In this document: in pieces, positions 40,679 through 50,963 of the stretch
Position numbering within the stretch: the first letter of the stretch is position 1
Layout of the letters: every line of letters starts with the position of its first letter
Source of the DNA: Paenibacillus polygoni
Lineage (GTDB): Bacteria > Bacillota > Bacilli > Paenibacillales > Paenibacillaceae
Direction: 5' to 3'
Length of the DNA stretch: 64,000 bases
Assembly (NCBI RefSeq): GCF_030263935.1
Contig: NZ_CP127162.1
Coordinates: forward strand, 2,055,501 to 2,119,500
Notes under the pieces: model-generated
Told to the model about the DNA's origin: nothing
Seen by the model: only the letters and a program-made list of their open reading frames with translations
Database searches by the model: none
Translations under genes and position numbers: made by a program

Positions 40679-43600
40679 ATGACAGAATCTGTTCAAATAC
40701 CACAACCTAAAACCTATGGTCCGCTTGGAAATTTACCCATGATTGAAGGAACGGCTCCGATACAGTCACTATCTAAAATTGCAAAAGAGTATGGTCCGAT
40801 CTTCCAAATGCAGTATCCTGCTGGACGTAAGGAAGTATATATATCAGGTCATGAATTTGTGAAAGATGCGACAGATGAGAAGCGCTTTGATAAGAGAATA
40901 TGGGCTCCACTTCAAAATGTTCGGCCGTTTGCGGGCGATGGACTTTTTACGAGTGCAACGAACGAGCCTAACTGGAAAAAAGCACATAACATTTTGTTAT
41001 CTAGTTTTAGTCAGCGTGCCATGCAAGGGTATCACACCAAAATGCTTGATATTGCTTTTCAGCTCGTTCAGAAATGGGCAAGATTAAACCCTGATGAAAC
41101 GGTGGATGTTCCGGCTGATATGACCAGACTTACGCTAGATACGATTGGGCTGTGTGGATTTGATTACCGTTTCAACAGTTTTTACAGAGAAGATAATCAT
41201 CCATTTATCGATGCCATGGTTCGTTCATTGGACGAAGGGATGAGTCAGCTTCATCGATTAGGTATTCAAGAGATGTTTATGGTGAAAAGAAAGAAACAGT
41301 TTCAAGATGATAAGCAGTTTATGTTCAATCTTGTGGATGATCTGATCAAGGAACGTAAAGAGCGTGGCGGCGGAAACAGCGGAGATTTACTTTCCCACAT
41401 GCTCGAAGGTGTGGATCCGGCAACAGGCGAAAAATTGGACTCTGAAAATATACGTTTTCAGATCATTACTTTCCTGATCGCAGGACATGAGACAACAAGC
41501 GGTCTTCTGTCATTTGCCATCTACTACTTAATGAAGAATCCAGACAAAATGAAAAAGATTGTAGAGGAAGTTGATCGTGTCTTCAAAGATCCGGTCCCTA
41601 CGTACAACCAGGTTAGAGAGCTCAAGTATACTCGTATGGTGTTAAATGAAGCACTACGTCTATGGCCAACTGCACCAGCATTTTCTCTTTATGCGAAAGA
41701 GGATACACAAATTGCAGGTAAATATCCGATCAAGAAAAACGACAGCGTAACCGTTCTTATTCCGGCGCTGCATAGAGATACTCGGGTATGGGGAGATGAT
41801 GTGGAAGAGTTCAAACCGGAACGCTTCGCAGATCCAAGCGCAGTACCGCATGACGCTTATAAACCATTTGGTAATGGACAAAGAGCATGTATTGGACAGC
41901 AATTTGCCCTTCAAGAAGCTACTCTTGTTCTTGGTCTTGTTGTAAAACATTTTGAATTTATCGATGTTAATAACTATGAGCTGAAAGTAAAAGAGACGCT
42001 GACTTTGAAGCCGGATGAATTCCATGTAAAAGTACGCAGCAGAGGAAACTTATCTGCAGCACTTATGATTCCAGGTGCTTCAGCAGTTACCGCACAAGAA
42101 CAAACGTCAGAAGCGGACACAGCTGAATCATTGCCAGAGAATGCGCATCATACTCCAATGCTTGTACTTTACGGCTCGAACCTCGGTACTGCAGAAGGGA
42201 TTGCTCGTGAGGTAGCAGACCGGGCTAAATATCAGGGGTTTGATAGTAATGTAGCCCCAATGGATGATTATGCGGGCGATCTGCCAAAAGAAGGCGTCGT
42301 GCTTATTGTCACAGCTTCTTATAATGGTCAGCCGCCATCCAATGCAAAATCATTTACGCAGTGGATTGAATCAGCAGAACCAGGTGAGTTCGAAGGTGTT
42401 CGTTATGTGGTATTTGGCTGTGGTGACCATAACTGGGCCAGCACTTATCAGCGGATTCCAAGATTGATTGATGAAACCTTGGAAGCAAAAGGAGCGACTC
42501 GCCTTCTTGGAAGAGGAGAAAGTGATGCAAGCGGGGATTTCGAAACCGATGTGGATGATTGGTCGGAAGGACTATGGCCTGATCTGATGCAAGCACTGGA
42601 TCTGAAGCTTGTAGAGAATGGCAAGAAGAAGGGTGCTGGACTGAAAGTGAAATATGTCAGCGGAGTAGCTGCTGTACCCCTCGTAGAGACGTACCATGCT
42701 GAACTTGGCCATATCGTTAAAAGTGAGAATTTACAACATGCAGAAAGCGGCAGAATTACTCAGCATATTGAGATTGCTCTTCCAGAAGGAGCATCATATC
42801 AAGAAGGAGACCACTTGGGCATCTTGCCTGTTAATCCTGAGTCGCTCGTACAGCGCGTGCTAAAACGGTTTGCTCTTCAAGGAAGCAGTCACCTGGTTCT
42901 ATCCGCGAGCGGAAGAAGCAGTGCGCATTTACCAGTAGGAACTCCCGTACGTCTTGATGACCTGCTTGCACGCAGTGTAGAACTGCAGGAACCGGCAACT
43001 CGTGCACAGCTGCGTGAGCTTGCAGCTTATACCGTATGTCCTCCTCATGCAAAAGAGCTGACAGCTATGCTGGATGATGAGGTATACCAAACCGAAATTA
43101 GAGCTAAGAGAATTACCATGCTCGATTTGATTGAAAGATATGAAGCTTGCGAAATTCCATTTGAACGGTTCATGGAATTACTGCCTGCACTGAAACCAAG
43201 ATACTATTCGATTTCAAGTTCTCCTAAAGTGAGTGAAAATATCGTAAGTATTACAGTAAGCGTAGTAAGAGACGCAGCATGGAGCGGCCAAGGGCAGTAT
43301 AAAGGAATTGCCTCCAACTACTTGGAAGGTCTCGAATTAGGCGCCGAGGTATTCCTGTTTGTACGTACGCCAGAATCTGGATTCCATCTTCCTGAAGAGG
43401 CGGAAACCCCAATTATTATGATTGGCCCAGGTACTGGAGTAGCTCCATTCCGCGGTTTCATTCAAGCGAGAAAAGTGATGAAGGAGCAAAATATGAAACT
43501 GGGCGAAGCCCATCTATACTTTGGATGCCGGAATCCGGAACATGACTATCTCTATAAAGAAGAGTTAGTCGCTGCTCAAGAGGAAGGGCTGGTTACGCTT

Positions 43601-43870
43601 CATACGGCTTTCTCGAGAGTGAATGGACAAGAAAAATGTTATGTACAGCATCTAATGAAACAAGATGCCGAACATCTGCTTAACCTGCTGGAACAAGGAG
43701 CCAAAATGTACATTTGCGGTGATGGTACAAAAATGGCACCGGATGTAGAACAAACCTTGATTGCAGCTTATCAGTCGAAACATGGGGTTAGTGAAGAAGA
43801 GGCATTAGCTTGGCTGACCGGTCTTGAATCAGCTGGTAAATATGCGAAGGATGTATGGGCAGGAGCTTGA
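40679..43870 (+). CDS. cypD: Self-sufficient fatty-acid P450/P450 reductase (CYP102, BM3-like)
   Basis: A 1063-residue fusion that hydroxylates fatty acids near the omega end with NADPH. The heme domain (1-460) has AGHETTSG (Thr272-273) in the I helix, EALRLWP, and heme ligand Cys404 in [12 protein letters not shown]. Equivalents of BM3 Arg47, Tyr51 and Phe87 are kept (GR..VY near 50 and GDGLF). The reductase starts with FMN flavodoxin [11 protein letters not shown], then FAD-binding RYYSISSSP and NADPH-binding [14 protein letters not shown]; the end is AKDVWAG. All cofactor motifs are intact. GGAGGG precedes the ATG. The gene is single, closed by a terminator. Confidence 0.96.
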   Translation: MTESVQIPQPKTYGPLGNLPMIEGTAPIQSLSKIAKEYGPIFQMQYPAGRKEVYISGHEFVKDATDEKRFDKRIWAPLQNVRPFAGDGLFTSATNEPNWKKAHNILLSSFSQRAMQGYHTKMLDIAFQLVQKWARLNPDETVDVPADMTRLTLDTIGLCGFDYRFNSFYREDNHPFIDAMVRSLDEGMSQLHRLGIQEMFMVKRKKQFQDDKQFMFNLVDDLIKERKERGGGNSGDLLSHMLEGVDPATGEKLDSENIRFQIITFLIAGHETTSGLLSFAIYYLMKNPDKMKKIVEEVDRVFKDPVPTYNQVRELKYTRMVLNEALRLWPTAPAFSLYAKEDTQIAGKYPIKKNDSVTVLIPALHRDTRVWGDDVEEFKPERFADPSAVPHDAYKPFGNGQRACIGQQFALQEATLVLGLVVKHFEFIDVNNYELKVKETLTLKPDEFHVKVRSRGNLSAALMIPGASAVTAQEQTSEADTAESLPENAHHTPMLVLYGSNLGTAEGIAREVADRAKYQGFDSNVAPMDDYAGDLPKEGVVLIVTASYNGQPPSNAKSFTQWIESAEPGEFEGVRYVVFGCGDHNWASTYQRIPRLIDETLEAKGATRLLGRGESDASGDFETDVDDWSEGLWPDLMQALDLKLVENGKKKGAGLKVKYVSGVAAVPLVETYHAELGHIVKSENLQHAESGRITQHIEIALPEGASYQEGDHLGILPVNPESLVQRVLKRFALQGSSHLVLSASGRSSAHLPVGTPVRLDDLLARSVELQEPATRAQLRELAAYTVCPPHAKELTAMLDDEVYQTEIRAKRITMLDLIERYEACEIPFERFMELLPALKPRYYSISSSPKVSENIVSITVSVVRDAAWSGQGQYKGIASNYLEGLELGAEVFLFVRTPESGFHLPEEAETPIIMIGPGTGVAPFRGFIQARKVMKEQNMKLGEAHLYFGCRNPEHDYLYKEELVAAQEEGLVTLHTAFSRVNGQEKCYVQHLMKQDAEHLLNLLEQGAKMYICGDGTKMAPDVEQTLIAAYQSKHGVSEEEALAWLTGLESAGKYAKDVWAGA

Positions 43871-43887
43871 TCTAACTTTGAGTAGGG

Positions 43888-43930
43888 GAGCTAATCTCAG
43901 TGGTGTATCACTGGGGTTAGCTCTTTTTTT
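43888..43930 (+). terminator. Terminator of the P450 gene
   Basis: GAGCTAATCTCAGTG / CACTGGGGTTAGCTC stem with a short loop, then seven or more T. Confidence 0.92.
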
Positions 43931-44031
43931 ATAAATTAATCAATTGGAAAAACCTGTACATCCCTTGCTATAGGCAAGTACAATGTGGGTAGAGAATTCA
44001 AAGACTATTAGCAGCCGCAGGGAGTGAGTAT

Positions 44032-44520
44032 ATGTTATCGTTTCAGATCATCAGTTTGATCGTATATTTAGGTTTGTCTGCTGTCATACTTTGTCATAGT
44101 ATGTGGCTTCGCGGGCGGGTGGGACAAATTAGGTTTGATGGCCAGGGAAAACAGCAATCCTTTCTTACCCTTGTCGTGTTTATTTTAGGCGGAATTTATC
44201 TCATTTCAAGTACAGGTATGTTGAGATACGGACTCTTTATTATCGCTTTTATCGTGCATTACTTTGTAACCCGGTTCTATGTAGGAACGAAGGGAATTAA
44301 GTACGGTACACGTTTTTACTCTTTCGACCAGATCCGTTCTTATCGTGGGTATGATGATACAAATGAGATATCCCTCTACTTATATGGAAAGACGAATGAT
44401 ATTTATTTACGCCCGCGTATGTCTTATCATAGCAGTACCATCCGTCCAATTTTGGACCAAGCAGGAATAGAGAGTACTAACGATCCAGAAGATATTACCG
44501 AACATGGAGCCGTGAATTAA
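44032..44520 (+). CDS. Membrane protein of DUF5673-like type
   Basis: A 162-residue protein with three hydrophobic segments (about 5-25, 44-62, 66-84) and a C-terminal soluble part YVGTKGIKYGTRFYSFDQIRSYRGYDD followed by EISLYLYGKTNDIYLRPR. That GI.YG.RFYSFDQI pattern looks like the DUF5673 domain; assignment is tentative. It has an architecture like the tandem genes at 16512-17984 but the sequence core differs. GGGAGTGAG precedes the ATG. Confidence 0.65.
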   Translation: MLSFQIISLIVYLGLSAVILCHSMWLRGRVGQIRFDGQGKQQSFLTLVVFILGGIYLISSTGMLRYGLFIIAFIVHYFVTRFYVGTKGIKYGTRFYSFDQIRSYRGYDDTNEISLYLYGKTNDIYLRPRMSYHSSTIRPILDQAGIESTNDPEDITEHGAVN

Positions 44521-44634
44521 GACGTATCATTGCGTGTGCTGTTTTGGATGTAAGATGTAATCATGCGCGACAATTGGACCTGAGCCCCCATACTACATAA
44601 ATCATACACACTCTAGCCGTCCTTTAGCGGCTTC

Positions 44635-44684
44635 AGACTGTAAGGAAACTAGCTTAAACTAGTTTGCCTTACAGTCTTTTTTTA
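44635..44684 (+). terminator. Rho-independent terminator
   Basis: AGACTGTAAGG...AAACTAG / CTAGTTTG..CCTTACAGTCT stem followed by T. Lies between the membrane protein gene and ppdK. Confidence 0.93.
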
Positions 44685-44748
44685 TTTCATATGCCAGAAT
44701 TTTTATGATTCATGATGAGGAAAAAGGGAGCTGCGCTCCTTATTATCG

Positions 44749-44796
44749 TGACGTATTATATATTGACCAATTGTCCTTCATGACGTATTATATTGG
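44749..44796 (+). promoter_or_regulatory. ppdK promoter with two direct repeats, candidate CcpN operators
   Basis: TTGACC (44763-44768), 17 bases, TATTAT (44786-44791) is a near-consensus sigma-A promoter. TGACGTATTATAT occurs at 44749 and again at 44781, 32 bases apart, one upstream of the -35 and one covering the -10. The repressor gene ccpN lies in the same cluster, so CcpN is the obvious candidate; the B. subtilis CcpN consensus does not match cleanly. Confidence 0.65.
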
Positions 44797-44844
44797 CTGA
44801 GTGTAACTTGAAAATATTGGTAATTATGACAAGGAGAGATAAAA

Positions 44845-47541
44845 ATGAAGAACAAGCGGGTGTTTTTGTTTCATGAAGGAAACGCGTCTATGCGCGAGCT
44901 GCTCGGCGGTAAAGGTGCAGACCTGGCCGAAATGACAAAAGCTGGTTTACCAGTTCCCTATGGGTTCACGATCACGACAGCTTCCTGCAGAGATTATTAT
45001 ACTCACCTTGGTCATATCCCGCTTACACTTATTGAAGAGATTCGAACAGCACTTCGGTCTCTTGAGCAAACGTCAAACAAGCGCTTCGGTGATCCGCTGA
45101 ACCCTCTTTTACTTGCGGTACGCTCAGGAGCGGTCACCTCTATGCCCGGCATGATGGATACCATTCTTAATTTAGGCCTCACGGATGAAACCGTAGAGGG
45201 CTTTGCTTTAGCCACAGGCGACCGAAGATTTGCACTGGAATGTTATGCAAGATTTATACAGATGTATGGTCATGTCGCTATGGACATCGAAAATAATGCG
45301 TTTTCTAAAATTCTTCAGCAGGTAAACCTTGAATCGGAAGCAGAACATATCGGACAGTTACCTATAGAAAAACTGGAGGAGCTAATTAGCAAATATAAAC
45401 AAATGATTCTTCATCGTGCCAAAAAGTCGATCCCGCAAAACGTAGAAGACCAGTTAATTGATGCGGTACGGGCTATTTTCCGTTCCTGGTCAAATCCAAG
45501 GGCAAAGGTCTATCGCAAAGTTCATAAAATACCAGAAGATCAAGGCACGGCTGTAAGTGTACAGGAAATGATTTTTGGGAATCGGGATGAAACGAGCGGT
45601 ACAGGGGTTCTATTTACGAGAGATCCTTCCACCGGCGGGAATGAGATGCTGGGTGAATACTTGCCTGCTGCTCAAGGAGAAGAAGTGGTATCGGGTACAA
45701 GAACTCCTTTTGGTATAACTTATCTCAAACAAACGATGCCGTCCGTATATGAACAGCTTCATGAAGCCGCTTCTTTATTAGAAGAGCTATATGGCGATAT
45801 TCAAGATATTGAATTTACGATTGAGAAAGGTCAGCTCTACATATTACAGACGAGAAATGCAAGACGAACAGCACAAGCGGCTATGAAAGCAGCTGTTGAT
45901 TATGCGGAAGAAGGGATTATTACTAAGGAAGAGGCACTGATTCGTATAGAGCCTGAACACTTGAATCAACTCCTTCATCAATCGATCAAGGTTAGAGAAG
46001 AAGATGAGATTATAGCCAGCGGACTACCTGCTTCTCCTGGCGCAGTAAGCGGTCAGCTCGTATTTGACGCAGAAACAGCTGAATCCTGGGCATCTCTTGG
46101 AAAAAGAGTAATTCTCGTGCGCAGAGAAACGACTCCGCAGGACATTCACGGTGTTATCGCAGCAGAAGGGCTTCTAACGCTCCGCGGCGGAATGACAAGT
46201 CATGCTGCGGTCGTGGCGAGAGGGATGGGAACCCCATGCGTATGTGGTTGTGAAGAGCTAGAACTTCGAGAGGATACCAAAGAGCTGATCTGCAGTAACC
46301 AAATCTTCCGGGAAGGAGATGTCATATCGATTGATGGCGGAACAGGAAAAGTATATGCCGGAGAAATCGAACTGAGAGAGCCTGAAATCTCTGAAGAATT
46401 AACACGGATGCTGGATTGGGCAGATGAAGTGAAGCGAATGAAAGTCTTTGCTAACAGTGATCACCCTCATGAAGTGAGACTCGCTCGTAAATGGGGAGCG
46501 GAAGGAATTGGATTATGCCGTACAGAGCATATGTTTTTATCTCCATCAAGACTTCCGCTGGTACAGAGAGTCATTGTTGCAGGGAGTAATCAAGAGCGTC
46601 AGGAAGCGCTCCAAAGACTACTACCTGTACAGCAATCGGATTTTGCGGAAATTTTCATGGAGATGGATGGACTGCCCGTAACAATCAGGTTGCTTGATCC
46701 GCCGCTCCACGAATTTTTGCCTAAGCTTGAAGTGCTTGAAGGAAGAAGAGAGCATCTGAAGATGATTACTCTCGATGGGGATACTGATGAACTCGAGAAG
46801 GTAGATCGTGTAATACAGAAGGTGAAAGAATTGAAAGAGTCGAACCCCATGTTAGGTCAAAGAGGAGCGAGACTTGGCATCGTTTTTCCGGAAATCTACG
46901 ATATGCAGATCGAAGCGATATTTAGAGCCGCGCTGCAATGTATCCATCAAGGGATCAAAGTAATGCCCGAGATCATGATTCCACTGATTGGTCACGCAAA
47001 TGAGTTATCTGTCCTGCGTAAATTAGTTGATGAAGTAGCAGAGCAGGTACTTAGGGAAGAACGAATTCATTGCCCTTACCGTGTAGGTACGATGATTGAA
47101 GTTCCTCGTGCTGCGCTTACGGCGTCACAAATAGCAGAGCATGCCGACTTTTTCTCGTTTGGTACGAATGACCTGACTCAAATGACACTGGGATACAGCC
47201 GAGATGATGCAGAGCGGAAGTTTTTAAACCATTATGTAGAACAAAAGATTCTTCCTGCGAATCCATTTGAAGTGTTAGATCAAGAGGGAGTGGGTGAGCT
47301 GATCCGCATTGCGCTTGAACAAGGAAGATCCCTTAAACCTGAACTTGCAGCAGGAATCTGCGGAGAACATGCAGGGGAGCGAGATTCTATTTTCTTTTTC
47401 CATAACGCGGGACTCGATTATATTAGCTGTTCTCCTTACCGAGTGCCGTTTGCACGGATCGCTGCTGCCCAAGCACAAATTCAAGCTTCAAATATAACGA
47501 AGACATCACAAGGTGAGAATAAGGTATCTACTACAGCATAA
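44845..47541 (+). CDS. ppdK: Pyruvate, phosphate dikinase
   Basis: An 898-residue enzyme that reversibly makes PEP from pyruvate, ATP and phosphate. The N-terminal ATP-grasp part has LLGGKGADLAEMTKAGLPVPYG, the central swivel domain holds the phosphorylated His in GGMTSHAAVVARGMGTPCV, and the C-terminal PEP barrel shows EGIGLCRTEHMF, MIEVPRAALTA and FFSFGTNDLTQM. The protein is of normal length. AAGGAGAG precedes the ATG. ccpN and its regulatory kinase gene follow 27 and 18 bases apart, all likely in one transcript from the promoter at 44763. Confidence 0.96.
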   Translation: MKNKRVFLFHEGNASMRELLGGKGADLAEMTKAGLPVPYGFTITTASCRDYYTHLGHIPLTLIEEIRTALRSLEQTSNKRFGDPLNPLLLAVRSGAVTSMPGMMDTILNLGLTDETVEGFALATGDRRFALECYARFIQMYGHVAMDIENNAFSKILQQVNLESEAEHIGQLPIEKLEELISKYKQMILHRAKKSIPQNVEDQLIDAVRAIFRSWSNPRAKVYRKVHKIPEDQGTAVSVQEMIFGNRDETSGTGVLFTRDPSTGGNEMLGEYLPAAQGEEVVSGTRTPFGITYLKQTMPSVYEQLHEAASLLEELYGDIQDIEFTIEKGQLYILQTRNARRTAQAAMKAAVDYAEEGIITKEEALIRIEPEHLNQLLHQSIKVREEDEIIASGLPASPGAVSGQLVFDAETAESWASLGKRVILVRRETTPQDIHGVIAAEGLLTLRGGMTSHAAVVARGMGTPCVCGCEELELREDTKELICSNQIFREGDVISIDGGTGKVYAGEIELREPEISEELTRMLDWADEVKRMKVFANSDHPHEVRLARKWGAEGIGLCRTEHMFLSPSRLPLVQRVIVAGSNQERQEALQRLLPVQQSDFAEIFMEMDGLPVTIRLLDPPLHEFLPKLEVLEGRREHLKMITLDGDTDELEKVDRVIQKVKELKESNPMLGQRGARLGIVFPEIYDMQIEAIFRAALQCIHQGIKVMPEIMIPLIGHANELSVLRKLVDEVAEQVLREERIHCPYRVGTMIEVPRAALTASQIAEHADFFSFGTNDLTQMTLGYSRDDAERKFLNHYVEQKILPANPFEVLDQEGVGELIRIALEQGRSLKPELAAGICGEHAGERDSIFFFHNAGLDYISCSPYRVPFARIAAAQAQIQASNITKTSQGENKVSTTA

Positions 47542-47568
47542 GAGATAGTTAACAAACCACGCTGGAGG

Positions 47569-48207
47569 GTGAATAAAATAGAACTTACCGCGCGCCAGCA
47601 GCAAATTATTGACATTGTGCAGAAGAAGACACCGATTATTGGAGATCAGATCGCTGAACAGCTGGGCTTGCCTAAACCGACGATACGCAGCGATCTTTCT
47701 CTTCTTGTCATGACACAGTACTTGTCTGCAAAGCCCAAGGTTGGATATTTTCCAGGTGAGCGTCTGACGGCGAAGGAACCGCTTCGAACGGCGCTAGTGA
47801 ATATGAAAGTTAAAGATATTCAAAGTGTACCGGTCGTTATTAATGAAAATGCGACGCTTCACGAAGCTGTCGTTGCTCTCTTTTTAGAGGACGTGGGGAC
47901 TCTGTTTGTTATTAATAAAGAAGGTAGACTTTCTGGCATTTTATCTCGAAAAGACCTCCTGAAGATGACGCTTGGGAACCAAGATCTATCCGAAGTGCCA
48001 GTATGTATGCTGATGACGAGAGCCGTACAGATCATTGCCGTTACCCCAGAAGATCATGTCGTAGAGGCTGCACAGAAAATGATTAATTATGAAGTGGACA
48101 GTCTTCCTGTCATTCGAACGTGGAATCAAGAGGATGGGTATGAAGTCGTTGGCAGAATAACGAAGACTACCATAACCAAGCTTGTCGTTCAGATCGCAGT
48201 AGAATAG
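47569..48207 (+). CDS. ccpN: CcpN-type gluconeogenesis repressor (HTH plus CBS)
   Basis: A 212-residue regulator: N-terminal helix-turn-helix (IELTARQQQIIDIVQ, then GLPKPTIRSDLSLLVM) and two CBS domains (VKDIQSVPVVINENATLHEAV and MLMTRAVQIIAVTPEDHVVEA). B. subtilis CcpN represses gapB, pckA and sr1 under glycolytic conditions, sensing ATP/ADP. Its gene normally precedes the PPDK regulator, as here. Start: the GTG at 47569 abuts the GGAGG with no spacer, so it is oddly placed; the best-spaced codon is ATA at 47578. Homologues begin near this GTG, so it is kept. Confidence 0.9.
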   Translation: MNKIELTARQQQIIDIVQKKTPIIGDQIAEQLGLPKPTIRSDLSLLVMTQYLSAKPKVGYFPGERLTAKEPLRTALVNMKVKDIQSVPVVINENATLHEAVVALFLEDVGTLFVINKEGRLSGILSRKDLLKMTLGNQDLSEVPVCMLMTRAVQIIAVTPEDHVVEAAQKMINYEVDSLPVIRTWNQEDGYEVVGRITKTTITKLVVQIAVE

Positions 48208-48225
48208 GCCGCTGGAGGAGAAAAT

Positions 48226-49014
48226 ATGCAATTTGTTGCTATATGCTCGGATTCACTCGGGGAGACTGCTGATCTTGTTGTGAGAGCTGCACTACACCAA
48301 TTTGAATCTTTGCAAATTCAGATTAAACGTTACCCTCAGATTCGCAGTGAGGAAGAGATCCGCGATGTAATGGAAGAAGTTCACCGAATGTCAGGATTTG
48401 TTGCTTATACTCTTGTGCAGCCTGAACTTCGTGAACTGATCAAAGAAGAGTCCATTCGGCTGAGTATCCGGACAGTGGATATTATGGGGCCCATGATGCA
48501 GGCCTTTATTGATACATTTCATGATTCTCCTACGCAAAGGCCAGGGGTGCTCCATCGCCTGGATGAAGACTATTTTCGCCGGGTAGAAGCCGTTGAGTTT
48601 GCAGTGAAATGTGATGACGGAAAAGATACCAGCGCAATTCGAAAAGCGGACATTGTCCTTCTTGGTGTGTCCCGAACTTCGAAAACGCCGCTCAGTATTT
48701 TTCTCGCGCATAAAGGATATAAGGTCGTAAATTATCCTGTCGTGCCTGAGATCAAACCCCCTGATCCGCTTAATGAAGCGATCAAGGGTCAAGTCATCGG
48801 CCTTACGATGGACGCAGAACATCTGCTCAAAATTCGCACAGAACGTCTAAAAGTCATGGGTTTGCCGCATGGTTCTAATTATGCTTCGCTTGCTAGAATT
48901 GTGGAGGAACTCGAATATGCATACAACCTATTTGATCGGTTAGGCTGCCCGGTTATTAATGTTACAGACAAAGCGATTGAAGAAACAGCGGGAATGATAC
49001 TTGGTTATATATGA
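48226..49014 (+). CDS. PPDK regulatory protein (kinase/pyrophosphorylase, DUF299)
   Basis: A 262-residue bifunctional regulator (YqfL in B. subtilis) that phosphorylates the active-site Thr of PPDK with ADP and removes it with phosphate. The P-loop is GVSRTSKTPLS (residues 147-157), preceded by VLL, with AEFAVK-type and GVLHRLDEDYFRRVEAVEF blocks; MGLPHGSNYA and INVTDKAIEETAG close the protein. GCTGGAGGAG precedes the ATG. Downstream of ppdK and ccpN, it forms one module in which the enzyme, its gene repressor and its post-translational switch are encoded together. Confidence 0.94.
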   Translation: MQFVAICSDSLGETADLVVRAALHQFESLQIQIKRYPQIRSEEEIRDVMEEVHRMSGFVAYTLVQPELRELIKEESIRLSIRTVDIMGPMMQAFIDTFHDSPTQRPGVLHRLDEDYFRRVEAVEFAVKCDDGKDTSAIRKADIVLLGVSRTSKTPLSIFLAHKGYKVVNYPVVPEIKPPDPLNEAIKGQVIGLTMDAEHLLKIRTERLKVMGLPHGSNYASLARIVEELEYAYNLFDRLGCPVINVTDKAIEETAGMILGYI

Positions 49015-49040
49015 AACCGCCTTCTGGCGGTTTTCTGCTT
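49014..49040 (+). terminator. Rho-independent terminator
   Basis: AAACCGCC-TTCT-GGCGGTTT then T-rich sequence, overlapping the preceding stop codon. Confidence 0.88.
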
Positions 49041-49088
49041 CTTTTGATACGATGATAGATAAGACAAATGCGTATAGGGGGGAGCCGC

Positions 49089-50009
49089 TTGTTCACAACA
49101 ACGGAGTACCAGAATATTACGATCGAACCCTTTGGGGTAGAGCATGAACCTTTTTATATGAAGTTAAGAGAGTTCGTAAAAGCAGATGATCAGGAACATG
49201 TACACCCGGCGAATTCAGAAATTGCTTTTGTTGCGCTCGCTGATCGAGTTCCAGCAGGCATGATTTTTACCTATCATCGTCCGTTTCATCCCTATTGTAC
49301 CTATATCTCACTTCTCGTCTTACCTTCAAGTGACCGAATGCAGATTGCATCAAGACTGTTAATGTCTTTATCAGCGCACCGCATGGTATACCCGCTCCAA
49401 ATCTCGGTTTGGGATACTGACTTTGCAATGAAGCAGGCACTAATTAAGCAAGGTTTCTATGAAATTAGAAATACATATCACGTACATATTGCGACGTCTC
49501 AGTGTGGATTTATTAGAGATGAGGAATACGTTATGAACCGCCGCTCAGATTATGAGCTGCTCTCACTGTCAGAGTTCCTTGAGAGAGGACAGGGAGAAGA
49601 AGAACTCGTACATCTTGTGAAAAAAACCTATGAACATACGCACCGGGCGAATCCACCGGGTGTGTTTGATTTATCTCGCTGGAAAGCATTCCTGCATGGA
49701 CAAGATTTGGATTCACAAGGTTCTTATGTTGCTCTCAATGCTGCGAACGGTCATTGTGCCGGATTTGCCTTGCTTCATTTGGTTTCAGAGGATGGTGTGG
49801 CGGAACTGGGATGGAGAGGTGCGGCGTCTTCTGAGCCCTTAGATCTAATTCTGCTGCTTACAAAAGAACAAATGACATACGCCGCTGATAACAGGATCAA
49901 GCAGCTTACTTGCGAAGTAGACAGTACAGATCCTTACCAAATGGAGCTGCTGCATGTGTATCCGTTTGAACCTGCTCCCGCATGGGTTACTTATCATAAA
50001 CAAAGATAA
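49089..50009 (+). CDS. GNAT-type protein, unknown substrate
   Basis: A protein of about 306 residues with an N-terminal GNAT-like region (IEPFGVEHEPFYMKLREFV, ISLLVLPSSDRMQIASRLLM for acetyl-CoA, QGFYEIRNTYH) and a second, weaker copy in the C-terminal half. The frame opens at ATG 49068 without a ribosome site; a GGGGGGAG precedes TTG 49089, which is preferred. It overlaps the DUF3891 gene by one base at the longest frame (TAATG), so they are coupled. Function unknown. Confidence 0.75.
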   Translation: MFTTTEYQNITIEPFGVEHEPFYMKLREFVKADDQEHVHPANSEIAFVALADRVPAGMIFTYHRPFHPYCTYISLLVLPSSDRMQIASRLLMSLSAHRMVYPLQISVWDTDFAMKQALIKQGFYEIRNTYHVHIATSQCGFIRDEEYVMNRRSDYELLSLSEFLERGQGEEELVHLVKKTYEHTHRANPPGVFDLSRWKAFLHGQDLDSQGSYVALNAANGHCAGFALLHLVSEDGVAELGWRGAASSEPLDLILLLTKEQMTYAADNRIKQLTCEVDSTDPYQMELLHVYPFEPAPAWVTYHKQR

Positions 50010-50029
50010 TGACAGGAGATGAATTTCTC

Positions 50030-50800
50030 ATGGTGATAAGAGAACAAGCAGAACATTTTATTATGATTGAGCAGCATGAACATGCTAGATTAAGCGGAGA
50101 GATCGCCAAACATTTGAAATCGGAATATTTCATACATGAGAAAGATAGACAAGATGTCATTTATGCAATCACACAGCACGATCGTGGGTGGATACGGCTT
50201 GATGCCGACCCCATCTGGAATGAAGTCACTAACGCTCCTTATTATTTCGTTGACTACCCTTATGCGGTTAAGCTTAAAATGTACCAAGTCGGAATTCAGG
50301 AAGTAGAATCCGTGAATCCGTATGCTGGTTACTTAGTAAGTCACCATTTTTCCGCCTTTCCTGATATTAAGAATGGTACTGATCCATTCAGTATTTCATT
50401 TAATCAGGAGGAGAAGCAGAGACAAGACCAACTGAAGCAACAACTGGGCTTGATGCAAGAGTCCGAAATGAAACAACATTATCACTTACTTCAATTATGT
50501 GATGATCTCTCTCTTTACGTATGTATGAATGAACCGGGGGTAAGCAAAGACAAGGAACATCCTTGGTTCCAAAAGGGGCTTGGATCCGCTGCGGTTCTTT
50601 TTCAAGAAAGATCAGAATCCGTCCAAGCATGTTGGAAAAATGAAGATACGGTGGTGGTGCAGCCTGCCCCGTTTAGTGAGTCTTTTGAGGCAGAGTTATC
50701 GTACCGAAAAGTAGCAAAAAAAGAGATTCAAGATAAAGGACTAAGTAAAGCTTATCATGAGACAGAGCCGGTAGTTCAGAAGATTACGTACACATCGTAA
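50030..50800 (+). CDS. DUF3891 family protein
   Basis: A protein of 256 residues with EQHEHARLSGEIAKHLKSEYF and AITQHDRGWIRLDADPIWNE at the start, SHHFSAFPDI, and LQLCDDLSLYVCMNEPG, all matching DUF3891, an uncharacterised family with conserved His and Asp residues that look metal-binding, like an HD-type hydrolase. The frame opens at ATG 50009, but AGGAGAT precedes the ATG at 50030 by nine bases and the family begins with MIVRE-like sequence, so 50030 is chosen. A terminator follows. Coupled with the GNAT gene; the joint function is unknown. Confidence 0.82.
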   Translation: MVIREQAEHFIMIEQHEHARLSGEIAKHLKSEYFIHEKDRQDVIYAITQHDRGWIRLDADPIWNEVTNAPYYFVDYPYAVKLKMYQVGIQEVESVNPYAGYLVSHHFSAFPDIKNGTDPFSISFNQEEKQRQDQLKQQLGLMQESEMKQHYHLLQLCDDLSLYVCMNEPGVSKDKEHPWFQKGLGSAAVLFQERSESVQACWKNEDTVVVQPAPFSESFEAELSYRKVAKKEIQDKGLSKAYHETEPVVQKITYTS

Positions 50801-50817
50801 AAATATAAGGCATATAG

Positions 50818-50853
50818 AAAAGAAATGGCCCATTAACGGTCGTTTCTTTTTTG
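50818..50853 (+). terminator. Rho-independent terminator
   Basis: AAAAGAAATGGCC / GGTCGTTTCTTTT stem with loop CATTAAC-type and a T run. Confidence 0.85.
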
Positions 50854-50963
50854 TTTGTTTATTTTTTTTCTTGCTCTGAAATGGAAGGCAGATCAAAACA
50901 GTGTTATAATGAATCAAGATTTTTGTAAAATAGAAATCAATTTTGATAAATGGGGTTATAATT

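Noticed and set aside
44032..44520. Fourth member of the tandem paralogue family at 16512-17984
   Set aside because: Same architecture but the shared core (IGxKxK) is absent and a different GI.YG.RFYSFDQI core is present.
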